Source of the DNA: Siniperca chuatsi
Taxonomy: Eukaryota; Chordata; Actinopteri; Centrarchiformes; Sinipercidae
Assembly: GCF_020085105.1 (NCBI RefSeq)
Contig: NC_058063.1
Location: 17,268,262 to 17,332,261, forward strand
Length of the DNA stretch: 64,000 nt
Direction of reading: 5' to 3'
Both the position numbers and the translations under genes were made by a program. Shown here in pieces: positions 35,061-61,800 of the stretch; positions within the stretch are counted from its first letter, which is position 1, and each line of letters opens with the position of its first letter. The notes beneath the pieces were generated by a model that had not been told where the DNA came from, searched no databases, and worked only from the letters and a program-made list of their open reading frames with translations.

Positions 35061-36499
35061 ACATTGCTAAGTAAAAAACTAGTAAGTGGACCTTGAGCTG
35101 CTTCCAAGCTCTCAATTTCTCATTCTGTTTTTCCTACATCTGCCCACAGTGGCTTTCTGCTATGTTTTGTGTATTTATGTAACTGCCATGGCATTTTGTC
35201 AGTTTCACATCCCAAACCAGGAAGAATAAAAATATGATGCCAGGATTCAGAGGTGGTTCTCTCATGGGGCCAAGTAACCATCCATCAAACAAAGTGACAC
35301 GTAACACTTTCCAGACCTATAGAGGCCAATCCAGACGCTCCTGTTTTTGGCCAAAAGCTGTATTTCCTGGTTCTCTTTCTCGTCTCTAACACTGGTCAGG
35401 TCTGTGTAGCGCTTCCTGCAGTACAGCTGAGCATCAGACCAGTTCAAGCTCAGAGAAAGACCTAACATCTGTCAGTGTGAGGTGATGACAACACATCAAG
35501 CCGTTTATGTCTCCCTCTATGAATCTATTTATAAAATCTGAACTGAGACCTTCGTAGCACATGAAGGAGTTTCTCAGGAAGCACTGCAAGTCGTCCCACA
35601 CCACTACCCTCCACATCTTCACACATATCTGGTCCCTGAGGAAGTTGTCGGGCTGACCAAAATCCCACTTCCTGTAGTTGCCTACTTTGTCTCTTTAGTA
35701 ACTGCTGTCTGAAATTGACCACCTCAAGCTGTTGAGGTTATTGTGTAGCCCGATCCAGGCCTCCCCCGTAAAGCCTCCAGTGGCGTCCTGAGCTGTGTTC
35801 ACCAGCCGGTTCACATCCTCTATGTTGAAGACGGTGGCCAGGTCAGTGTACCGCTCTCTGCAGTACATCTGCGCCTTCAACCACGGCAGAGTGGTACCGA
35901 TGAAGTGGTACTGATGAGGAAGGCAGTGGGTAAGAGAACACAGTCCTGTGGATGGAGGACATTGCTAATTATCAGTACAAAGTCAATCATTGTCTTTGCC
36001 AGTGGTTCTAAACCTGGGGGTCAAGAGCCCAGAAGGGGTCCCAAGATAAGTTTCCAGGGTCAACCTACAGGACAAATGACTTACAGAACTAAATATATAT
36101 GCTGTAGCAGACAAAAAATGCATTTAATTTCTGTTGGATTACAAGGCTAATCCATACAGAAATGTGTTGAGGCGTTTTCTGACATCCATCACTCGCCTAC
36201 CTCTCAAAACAGATATGCTTCCATTTTACCAAATGTATCAATCCAAAGAGACTCTGAGACACACAAGTAACCACAAAATCAATTTTTTAACATCTCGAGT
36301 CTCTTTTTTCCCCCTCTGGCACACTTAGTGAAGCTAATCTCAACAAACAGCTGTTTAAAATCACACAAATCTCCTGCTGCTTAAATGTGGTGAAACCAGT
36401 ACCAGTACCTGTACTAACTGATCAGCCACAGTGTTGCTAGAATAGAGGTGGTAGCAGTGCTCGATTCCCAGTAAGAGTCTACATCCACACTAGCGGCTC

Positions 36500-36830
36500 T
36501 GTGAGGTTGCTTAGGCACAGCAGTGCTTTTAGCTGAATGCTAAAATCAGCATGCTAACATGCTCACAGTTCAGATCAGTTTTGGTGCCAATCCATCCAGT
36601 AGATGAATATATATATTCGACTGGATAAGTAATAATTTTGAGCTGGTGGCTCTATAGGTAAAATCAGGGGATCACCAAAGGCATTAGGCTAAAATCCTGT
36701 GGGGAACATGAATGTCTGTACAAAAACTTAATTCCAATCCATCCAATAGTTGTTTAAATAATTCAGTCTGGACTAACGTGGTGGACCGACCAACATTACC
36801 ATCCAAAAACATTTCTGTCACACCTTTCCT
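36500..36830. repeat. Dispersed 'GCTAACATGCTCACAG' element
   Basis: Third copy of the family (ATCAGCATGCTAACATGCTC, then AAATCAGGGGATCACCAAAG and AACATGAATGTCTGTA). It lies in the first intron of the disabled two-CTLD gene. A separate repeat (GTTCTAAACCTGGGGGTCA) is at about 36000-36070. Confidence 0.55.
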
Positions 36831-37506
36831 CTGAAGTCGTGACTACTTATATCTCTTTGTGCCAATGAAAATCCATTGGCTGAAAACATCTGACAAGAAT
36901 TAATCACTTTATTGTTAAAATGCTCAAAACTCATGTCCATGATAAGGCTATAACCTCTGACAATGGATCACAAGTAGAAATTGCTTTGTTTCTGGGGGGT
37001 GACAGCTCAAAAAGGAGGTGAACCACTGGTGTATGCTATTTCGCCTCTACCTGAGGCCTAAAAAGCACTAATAAATGTTGTCCAGCAGGTTCTTTTACTA
37101 AGATGTTCAAGTCAGTGTGTTTACAAGTTATCCAGCAGGTGAGGTTGCATTTTGCATAAGTAATACTTAAACAAACAGTGTGAGTCCAAAAATTGTAAAC
37201 TATATCTTAAATTAAATAAACATTTCAAGCCCAAACTGGCTCTTTTGTTAGGTAGATCCTGCATTTCATCAACTCTCAATAAATTCAGCATTTGACAGCG
37301 TTGAGTCTTTTGAAAGACATAAGTAATATTTACCTGTGAGGAACAGGACAGACAGTCTCCACTTCATGTCTGTTCAGCTTTCCTCACACTTTTCTGTTTT
37401 CCTGCAACACACACATCAACATTTACCTTTTACCAGACACTAAACAGAGTGTACTAAAAGACGAACAAGCCTACATTTCTAAATCTTTTACCATCTCAAA
37501 GCCACA

Positions 37507-38400
37507 GGTAGTGGTGGAATGTGAGTCCATTTACTGAAATACTGTAATTAAGCACAATTTAAGGTACTTGTACTTTACTTCGACTTTACACTTCTTGACT
37601 ACATTTCAGAAGGAACTATTATACTTTTTACTCCATTACACTTATTTGACAGATACTTTGCATATCAAAATTTTATATACAAAAACCATGACTTAAAATA
37701 GCACAATGCCACTTAAACATTTATGGATCAGGAATAATAATCCAAGATCCAATTTTTGCATTGTGAGTACTTTTACTTTTGATACTTGTAATGGAATATT
37801 TTTACATTATGTACTACTACTTTTACCAAAATAAAGGATTTTAATATATCAAGTTTATTTAAATGACCTAATATCCCATATTTTTGTAACAATTTTGACA
37901 TACTTGTACTTTGAGTATTTCCATTCTGTGCTACTTTATACTTCTACTGCACCACAATTTGGAGGGAATAGTGTACTTTTTACTCCACAACAGTTGTTTG
38001 ACACTTAGCTACTAGTTACTTTTACATAAAAAAACATATGCGCTTATACAGTATATGATGCAGTACTATATTACAAATCCACCCAGTAGTACACAAAGTA
38101 TCTAAAATTGGCTCCACATTGACAAACTACAACATTAAAATGCTCTTCCATGTATTGTGATTGTGATATCATTGTGATGAAAACAGAATTATATATTCAA
38201 TAATAATATAATGCTGTGAAAAGAGCCATTCTACATAATGAGTACTTTTATGTTGATACTTTAAGTACATTTGCTGACAATACTTCTGTGCAAAGTAACA
38301 TTTTGAACTCAGGACTTTTACTTGTAATGGAATATTTTTAGATCACGGTATTTCTACTTTTACTTATGTAAAGGATCTGAGAACTTCTTCCACCACTGCT
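37507..38400. repeat. Two adjacent TAC-rich dispersed elements
   Basis: Two head-to-tail copies (about 37507-37850 and 37880-38400) of the element seen at 25845. Both carry the TACTTGTACTTTACTT and TACTTTTACTTTTGATACTT blocks. They separate the signal-peptide exon of the lectin from its putative non-coding first exon (donor ACAG|GTACGTG, end near 38595). Confidence 0.6.
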
Positions 38401-38599
38401 GACTAATCTGAAAACCGATAAAAAGAGCAAATACTCTTTTTATTTGCTGCTGTAATGAAGTCTCAAAACCTGTATGAATAGATTCAGTAATTTAAATTAA
38501 GATGCTAGGAATGCTTTTAAATGATAGAATTCAAGCATAAAGGACAGGGAGAAAGACATTTTATTACATTTAAACTTTAATGGCCTTCACGTACCTGTA

Positions 38600-40300
38600 G
38601 CTGCTTCTTTGCAGAGCTGTACTACTCCAATTGCAAACACACACTGTAGTTGCAAAACTGTGTTGTGCACAAGCAAGATACAATTTTAAAAAAGGTATCT
38701 TTTGCTTGTGTGCGAAACATTCTCACCAGACAAGTTTCTGGTCCTCAACACTTGCCTCTCGACACATGCTTTCTCTGCACTGAGTGGCATGGCATGATTT
38801 TTTCAAAGCAGAACAGGTTTTGGTTTTAAGGCACAGGTAGCCTCAGGGGATCATAAAGCCACAATTGACTTTTAACACTCAACCATTGCTTTCTTTCTGA
38901 GCTACAACCTAAAATATCTCTAAATAAAAGCTGTTTTTTCTGCAAAGATATTTGGTGTGAAAAGGTCAAACTTGTCTGTGTATGGACTCAAAACAAAGCA
39001 CAAGTAGATGAGTTTATAGCTTTTAGCTTCTCAACTAAATCTTTGTGTCAAAGATGAATGCCTGTGATTCCTAATGCTTATCTCATACAACAGATTATGT
39101 GCAGTGAGTTAATTATGTTGATGTTATTCAAAGGCAATCACCTTGTAAACTGAAAAAGTGTCCAAATAGACTTGGCATGATCACGTCAGCGAGCATTAAA
39201 CTGAGGCTAATTAACGCAATTTAAAAACTGACACAATGGAGACACTAGAGCCCAACCAACAATTATCTCTGAGTTAGTTTATAACCGATATATCAGAAAT
39301 GCGATTAAATACAGTAATTTTTCAACCAGAGAGGACATTTTTTTCGTGTATTGTTTGTAATAGGAGCGCCGCATTTTTACACTGCTACAAACACCAGCAG
39401 CGTGACAATGCGCTGAGCTTCTATTTTACGCCGAGCGTTTTTTCTGGTCGCAGCGTTTAAAAATGTTCAATTTTGGATAAAACGCTGCGCTCGTCACTGT
39501 CATGTTTTTACCCAGCCGTCCAATCACAATTACTTACAGTTCTTATGACAAAGTTTAAAGGATACTTTTATGAAAAGTGTTTGTTAAAAACAATATCCTT
39601 TATTACTTTTAAATGAACGATTTGTTTCTTTATCGATTAAACTGAGATTACGGGTTAGAAATAGTTTTTCCAGAAAATAGTGTGCTCATAATTTCTCAAG
39701 AGTCTAAAAATGTGACATCTTCAAAATGTCTCGTTTTGTCTGACCAACAGTCCAAAACCCCAAAAACATTTAAACTATACTAACTATAACTATAGAAAAA
39801 CAGAAAAGCAGCAAATGTTCACAATGGGAAAACGATTTGATTAGTGAAATAGCTGCAGATTGATTTTCTGTCCATTGACAGACTAATTGTTGACTAATAA
39901 TTAATGGCCTCAAATATCCTGATTTCAGTCAAACTAGCAATTACATGCACTCCACAAAGTTTCATTAAAAGCCAATTTAAGTCAGACACTGCAGAGAGTG
40001 TGTTGATTAAAACCCAGTCCAACAATTTCACTGGGGTTCTACGTTCACACGTGTCAAGAGAAACAGCGGCAGAATGAGGGAATTAATACATACATAAATG
40101 CATCTGCAAAGATACATATGTCTCCACAGAGGAAAGTGTAATGTGTAACCGCACACCTCAGTTCTCAAGAGGCTGGTTTGAAACAAACAAAACTGAAAAT
40201 GACAACTTGAACGTTTCAGAACGTGCAGACAGAGAAGCATGTTCCAGCTTTTAAAAAGAAAACAGACCATTCAAAAACAAAAACTACAGTTCCTTTTAAT
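38600..40300. other. Spacer between lectin array and SUPT16H
   Basis: No exon is visible. There are repeat fragments at about 39241-39540 (degenerate, with GCAGCGTTT motifs) and 39690-39905 (copy of the element described at 7268). Confidence 0.5.
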
Positions 40301-40306
40301 TTTATT
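40301..40306 (-). promoter_or_regulatory. Poly(A) signal of SUPT16H
   Basis: AATAAA on the minus strand, giving a 3' UTR of about 860 bases after the stop at 41165. That UTR contains a (CA)n tract at 40751-40776 and a long (GT)n tract at 40870-40938. Alternative sites are possible. Confidence 0.45.
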
Positions 40307-40750
40307 ACAAAAAACAGGCTTTTCAGAATTAACAGTACAACAACTTATCTACTCAGAATGAACAAAAAAAGGGAACAGAGAGGAGGACAAGTGCGAGGGA
40401 GACAGTGTGTGTATGTGTGTGCCTGCGTGCATTTACAAACCCCATTAAAAAAAAAAAACAAAGGAAAAAAAAAAATTCAGAAAATGTATCTGCCCCCCTC
40501 AAAAAAGACAAGTGTTTCATCTTATTACCACAATTGAACAAACATGAAGGGAAAGTGAAATGTAGACACAGAGGAGGAGAGACGATCGGGGGGAAATCAA
40601 AAGTTTCTCAGTTTTTATATAAAACTCTTGGCAGAGGATATGTCAAGTCTTTTCTTTAATTATCCATTAATTAAGAAACTCATCTTTTTGTAACAGAAAA
40701 TAAACAATGCTTACAATAAAAACCCATTTAAACAAACATGCGCACACATG

Positions 40751-40867
40751 CACACACACACACACACACACACACAAACATGAAACCCTGATGGATGGAT
40801 GGAGATGGGAGGTGGAGACAAAAGAGAATGAGGAAGGAATGAGGAGGGGGAAAAAAGCTAATGAATG

Positions 40868-40938
<71 letters not shown>
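40751..40938. repeat. (CA)n and (GT)n microsatellites in SUPT16H 3' UTR
   Basis: A (CA)13 tract at 40751-40776 is followed by a (TG) tract at 40870-40938. On the transcript these read GU then CA, so the two tracts are complementary and could pair across the roughly 95 bases between them. Confidence 0.9.
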
Positions 40939-40940
<2 letters not shown>

Positions 40941-41164
40941 TGAGAGAGTCCTGCTGGTTCTTTCTTACCATTTCAACATGACACTTCACTGACCAACACA
41001 AAAATAAAGGGCTTCTACGACTATATACACATTGTGTGTGTCTGGGCCCATGTGTGTTGTGTGTGAAGTGCATGAGTCAAAAGAGCCGGTTGGGGTAGAA
41101 GGAAGGGTCAGCTAGGTTTGGCAGTGTGTGTGTGTGTTTGTATATGTATGTGTGTGAGAGACAT

Positions 41165-56114
<14,950 letters not shown>

Positions 56115-56167
56115 GGCGAGTCCTCCGTTGCAAACTCCAGCTCCCGGCTTCGCTTCTCAGCAGGCCT

Positions 56168-56179
56168 GAAGAAGAAGAA

Positions 56180-56218
<39 letters not shown>

Positions 56219-56219
56219 C
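56168..56219. repeat. (GAA)(GAT)n tract in SUPT16H 5' region
   Basis: GAAGAAGAAGAA followed by about 13 GAT units, 54 bases upstream of the SUPT16H start codon. On the transcribed minus strand it would be an ATC/TTC-rich 5' leader if transcription starts further upstream. Confidence 0.9.
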
Positions 56220-56779
56220 AGCGTGTCAACTAACAATAACGCACTTTCTTTCCACGCCTGCTGAGATCCACACACCAGTACGAGATGCTGCTGCTGCTTC
56301 TCCCCTTATAATTTCACCACAGAGGCCTTTTCCACTGAGGAGTCGTGTAAAAACAAACCACACCACAACCCTAATAAGCAATCACTCGGTTAAAATACGC
56401 TTAATTATTAAAATATAATGTCATTTGGCTTTTCGCCACGCACACACCAATCTGTTACAATTAAGTCCTCGGTCCCCCCCCCTCCTCCTTTCCCTCCTCC
56501 TTTGCTTCTTTTTCCTCTCCCTCCCCCTCCGACTCTTCACATATCAGCTTTCATAATAAACAAACGTTATTTAAAACCATGATGGCGCCGAACACAACCC
56601 TCTTGCTGGATTCTATCAAAAATGTTTTACGAAAAAAAAGAAAAATAAATCTCTAAATGCTTGTTGAATTCCTTTTTTGTTACTTTGTAATTTTATTTGA
56701 TGATTTGTGGTGCATTTTAATGTAATTTGTAGCGCTGCACTGCGCAGCAGCGCCACCTGTCTTGTATTGACCACGCTGC

Positions 56780-56850
56780 TTTTTCCCGCCTTGGTGGGCT
56801 TTCCCGCCATCGTCATCAAACACTTCTACTGACGTCATTCTCGCGATAGA
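56780..56850. promoter_or_regulatory. E2F, CRE and TCTCGCGA-like motif cluster
   Basis: Within 70 bases there are two TTCCCGCC boxes (E2F type, about 56783-56790 and 56801-56808), a palindromic TGACGTCA (CRE/ATF, 56830-56837) and TCTCGCGAT (56840-56848). The block is GC-richer than its surroundings and lies about 700 bases upstream of the SUPT16H ATG. It may be a distal part of that promoter or the start of an unannotated transcript. YY1-like ATGATGGCGCCG lies at about 56579. Confidence 0.45.
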
Positions 56851-56999
56851 AACTGCAGAGATGAGATCACCCGTGTGAAACTCCCGTTTTTCTGCCTTTC
56901 TGTGAATTAACTTTTGTGTTTTTATCAATAGCCATATTATATAAACATTTTATATTATTTTGGTACTATTTGGCATCCTAGGCAATAATGTACATTTTG

Positions 57000-57460
57000 A
57001 TTCTCAACTGTATATTTTTAATCTTGATACATTTCATATTCAAAAATTCTAATTTACACATAAAAACCCTAATTGATTGGTTTTCACAAAGGAGTTCGAC
57101 ATTAAATCGATTCCATTCATTTTTCTTTTTATCCAAAGGCTGTAAAAAAAAATTGAAAAAAAGATTTGTTTAAAATTGTTATATAAACTACTCCCACCTG
57201 GCCTTGAGTTGTTGATTTTTCTTCTGTACACTGTATTGTGTACTTTATTCATCTTTATTTCATGGTACAAGGAATTTGTCCTTGTTCATTTAGCTCAATA
57301 AAGAAAAAAAATCCTCCAATTTTTCTGATATTCAGTGGCAAAACAGATTGCTTCTTCCATGTAAGTTAGTTATCATGAACAAATGAACAAAATAAAAAAA
57401 AATAAAAAATACATACACACACACACATACATACATATATATATATATATATATCCCTGT
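57000..57460. other. Spacer between SUPT16H and TOX4
   Basis: No exon is seen. Near 57180-57310 the plus strand ends CATTTAGCTCAATAAAGAAAA, which resembles the 3' end of a retroposed or LINE-like element. A (TA)n tract with CACACATACATACA lies at about 57413-57455. Confidence 0.4.
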
Positions 57461-57568
57461 TCTAAAATGAAAATAAAATATCACCTGTGAGATTTATCAA
57501 ATGTCACTCCAGCTGTAAATGTGAGGCCAAAACATGCATCACCAAATATATATTAAAACATAAAATAA

Positions 57569-57574
57569 TTTATT
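57569..57574 (-). promoter_or_regulatory. Poly(A) signal of TOX4
   Basis: AATAAA on the minus strand about 1.27 kb past the TAA at 58848. The 3' UTR between them holds a (TC)n run at about 58409-58427. Confidence 0.4.
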
Positions 57575-58847
57575 TCACCGTTAAAAACATTTCAAGGATA
57601 TCTACAATAAACCAGACCGATCACTGCATCATTTCATCTGACTGGGAATAGTTTTGGAAGCAACCACCCCTTCACTTGATTATTCGACACACCTGAAAGC
57701 AATTTGTTAAATTAAACACTGTTATGTTAAAAAGTAAAGCTTTTGTACTGTATTCCTTTTCCCCTTACAGTAGTGTTTGTCAGAGCTGGTGTGTTTATTT
57801 CATTCCAATTTTTTTTAAACCCTCAAATGCCAATTTTCAACACAAATGTTCCTCATAAAACAAAATATGCACCACACATTTAGAAAGCTCTTATGTTGCG
57901 GGGTATTTCATCAACAGAGGAGAACGGAGAATGCTAGAGAAATGCTATTTTCTTTCCTGAATTCTAGCACCTGTTTTGAAAGTTTGAATTTAAATCCTTT
58001 TCCAAAAAGTGACAAATGGCATTTGGCTGGTGGCAGATTAATTTCCACGTTGTCTCAAATTGGATTCTTACAAACATTTGACCCTCTTGTACGACTCCAA
58101 ACTACCTTTTAGACTGTTTGTGCTTTGCCCAGTTGTTGCTCGTTTGTACACTTAATCTCTAAAGTAGCCACTGACCCCGCAACACCAAAGCGCCCGCACA
58201 TTACTGAAAAACAATTAAACAAAAATATCAGACTTCATTCACATCAACCAGTCCTCAATGTAACAGTAAAGGGAAGAGCATTCACATATGAAGTGGAATT
58301 TTTGAAATGAATCAAAACAAACTGAATTCCTCTGCAAGATCATGATTTCCTTCCTGCACTTCTTTTCAAAACAATTAAAAAACGCCATAAAATGTTCTAT
58401 TTCTTTTCTCTCTCTCTCTCTCTCTCTTTTCTTTTTTATATCAAATCAGGTCCATAGTTCAAATTCACAATAGATGATCAATAGGAAAGTCTAGGGCAGC
58501 AGAGCCAAGTCTTTAGTTTCTTCTTCTGTGTTTTCTTCAGTATTATTATTCTTCCATCTGTCCTTATTGTGAGCCGTCATTCCCAATGCACCCATTGTTA
58601 TTCTGCTGGAGAGCCACGGTGTCGACCACAGAAAAGTATATCGTAGTGATTTTTAAATACTTTCCTGTAACTGTCTTGTCTTTTTCTTCTTGTCATCAAG
58701 ATGACATGATAAAAGAAACCATTATGTGCCAATACCTGAGCCTATCATTCATTCATTCGTTTCTCTGTTCATTTGCATTTCACGTGTTATTCTTTGTCTT
58801 TTTCTCTCTGTGTAGCGCTCCTCCGTCACGATCCATGTGTCCTTTCC

Positions 58848-61800
58848 TTATGTGACGGTGGTGGAGTTCTGCCCTCGGATGGAACACCAGGCCATGAACA
58901 CATCTCTGTGGAGGAGAAAAGATAAAAGATTAAAAGATAATTTCCTGTCTACTTTAGTCAATTTCTGACATGTCATACTGTATGCAGGGTGTAATGTTTG
59001 GACAGGATGATAAGTTTATTAATTGCACATTTCACTGGGTACATTTACAAGCACATTAATATCCCAGTTTTGACTCTTATCCTTGTTTTACTCATTTTCA
59101 GGATATAATGTTTACAAGAAACATTTAGCTCCCTGTATGTGTGATTCTAACAGTATTTAGGGGTTTAAACGTCTATATTCAGGATGTTACCAGTGTCAGA
59201 CTCTCACTTTCAACTTGCTGTGCATATTGCTGTTTTTGCACACACCTGCAGTGTGTGGCGACACACTCGTTGCTACAGTACTCCTTGTCCCAGTCTTTGC
59301 TCTCCACAGCGGGGTTGGTGCAGCCAGCACGCACACAGATGTTACGGCTGGCGGTGGGAGTCACGCTCGGGACGGGGGCAACGTTCACCTCAACCTCCAT
59401 CTGAGAGACAAAGCAAGACAAAAGACAAATACAGACATTTAAATTCAAGGTATTTATCTAACTGTCCGCTTCAGAGCTACATACAATAAATGCAACAGTG
59501 GTTTAATATAAAATACAGGCATCGACAGGTCAAAATATTAATATATTGTATATAATATATAGTGCCAAATGAAACAGTATGAGTGTAAGTATGTGTTGAT
59601 GAGCCTACCCCTTCCTCTACCTCTGCCACTTCCTCTCCTCCCGTCACCACATCCGCCGACTGTCCCACCTCCACCGTCAGACCGGTTGACATTGACGCGG
59701 GCGTTTCAGCAGATGACGTCACAATGATTGGCGTGCTTGAATCCGACTGCCGTGACGATGGGACGACCTTGATCTGCAGCGGAGGCGGAGCTGTGGTAGC
59801 ACCTCGTGGTTTGGCCTGCAGAGGTGGAGGGGCCTGGGCGTGCACCATCTGCTGCAGCCGAGGCGGAGGAGGGGTGCTCTGCATCTGCTGCAGCGGCGGC
59901 GGCTGACGCGACGAGGAGGCGGGTGTCGCTGTCACGGATACGCCACCAGAGGGCAACTGTGTCTGCTTGATGATGATCTTGGTGACAGTGGGGGGGGTTT
60001 GGGGGATGGTAACGGGCAGAAGTTGGGGTTTGATGGCGCCGGTGCGGGAACGTGTGGTGACCTGAGGTAGGTCCAGGATGATGTTGGAGGTACAGATGTT
60101 GGTGATGGTGTTCTCCTCTGGGTTGTAATGCTGTGACCTGGTGGAGCGAGCGGCTAGGGTGGCGGCAGGCGTGGCTGTGACAACGGGGGCCGGGGCTGGA
60201 GATGGGGGTGATGGAGAGGTGTCCATGACTTCAATAGGGGCCTGAAGAGACGATGTTTGGACACAATAAAGACGTACAAGAACAGAACATGTTAGAACGT
60301 GTCATCTGCTATTATGAAGACTGCAGATGAGATTACATGCTTATTGATGATGTTTTGATCCGATGTGGATGTTTGCCTGGTGTAGATGGTGTCTAGAGTG
60401 ACTTTTACTGGTGTCTGCGGTTTACTACCAACCGTAGCAATGTAATATGCACCCCTGACTTTACAATGTGGAACATCAGTAAGCATAAATACAAATTACC
60501 ATCTGTTTTTTTTTTAATATATAAATCTAAAAAATACGATAAAAACATTTTCTCAATAAGAAAATTAGAAACTTCGATATACTGTCGATACGTTATAGTT
60601 TAAGATTGCTAGACAATCTACTAAAAACTAATCACATTCAAATAAAGCTATTTCCAACCAATCAAACTCTTTTAGGAGTGCGCTTCCCAAAAACAGGCAC
60701 AGCAGGGTTGGTTGCGTTTGCTAAACACACCACATGCTGTAGTTTAGGTATTGAAAGTCGGATTAGACGGGAGAGACGAGCACTCGCACAGTAAACTTGT
60801 CACAACAACGTTAAACATAAAGAGATGTTGTAGATAAACAAGACTTTGGTGGTGTGGTGATACTTTGGCTTCTTAAAGCCCCGTTTGGCCACAAAGTGGA
60901 TGAGACAGTCCGAAACAGGGACACAAAACAGATTAGCCACCGCAGAAGGGAAACACCACAAACCATCCAATAAAGCATGCAGGGTGCAAGTGCGCAATCT
61001 CAAACACCAGCAATTAGACCCATCCCCTGGAACGAGCAGCGAGGCACTCTGATAAACCTGTTACTATATGCTTTTTCCTTGTGAATAGACACATCACACA
61101 TGCTGTTGTGTTGCTTTTTGTAAATGGCAAAATACACAGTGCCAATTAGCATGATTTAAAATGAGGGATTTGAACTGATATAGACCCAAGATATAGGCTA
61201 AGCCTTTCACACGGCTGGATTTATAATCACAAGATTGAAGATTTTTATGTAATTTATTTACATAGGTTTGCAGCTCATACAATTTTTGTTAATTTTTCAG
61301 GGTCTGAATCTACCACTGGGCAATTTCAAGCTTAAGTGAATCTTTTAGCTTAACAGAAGTAATGACTAAATCATGATGTATATCGATAGACCGATAAAAA
61401 ATTATCACAATAAAAATGTTTTGCCATATCACCCAGCCCTAACACGTAATTGCAATTCTGATCATTTGTAATCGAACATGTAGCTGACCACTTCAAAAGA
61501 TTGTTTTCTTTCATGCAACTACATACTGTGTCATAACAGCTGTCAATTTTTTTTTAAATGGTACATCTCTCGTCAATCAGAGGCACTCACCTGAGAAAGA
61601 TGGCTGGCTCTGTACTCTGCCAGCGCCTTCAAGTAATCCTTCTTCGCCGCTTCGTTTTTCCTCTTGTAAACCTGAAAAAAAGGGGATAAATTATGCTCTG
61701 ACATTAAGATTGTGTTTAAATCTCACCACGTATTATTGAGCCCATGTCTGCTTTCATACAGCTGAGTGAGAGAGGACATCTTCACATCTTCACTTCCATG

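Larger units (their letters stand above)
33274..37367 (-). pseudogene. Two-CTLD lectin with stalk exons, disabled
   Basis: Exons by homology and splice sites: 37367-37334 (signal peptide, MKWRLSVLFLT), 35945-35550 (CTLD 1), 35468-35317 and 34698-34526 (CTLD 2 in two halves), 34235-34092 and 34003-33875 (stalks), 33619-33537 and 33339-33274 (tail, ending TAG). CTLD 1 has MYCRERYTDLATV, WIGLHN, QPDN and WDD, but also a TAA codon (35697-35695) right after SDSSY, where paralogues read on into the next strand. CTLD 2 keeps NWSDAQLYCRKRYTDLTSV, WIGLYR, QPDN and WSD, but its first half is in frame only if entered in phase 0, whereas CTLD 1 leaves in phase 1. The donors after both CTLD pieces are weak (GTCTCA, GTCTGG). 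Either this is a recently disabled gene or it makes a truncated product. The tail and stalk exons are undamaged. Confidence 0.72.

Noticed and set aside
56578-56660. Plus-strand ATG with MMAPNTTLLLDS as a start of a divergent gene
   Set aside because: Stops after about 26 codons and no continuing exon was recognised; kept only as a promoter-like region.
59724-60070. Gly/Arg-rich plus-strand frames
   Set aside because: Antisense of the Pro-rich TOX4 exon.
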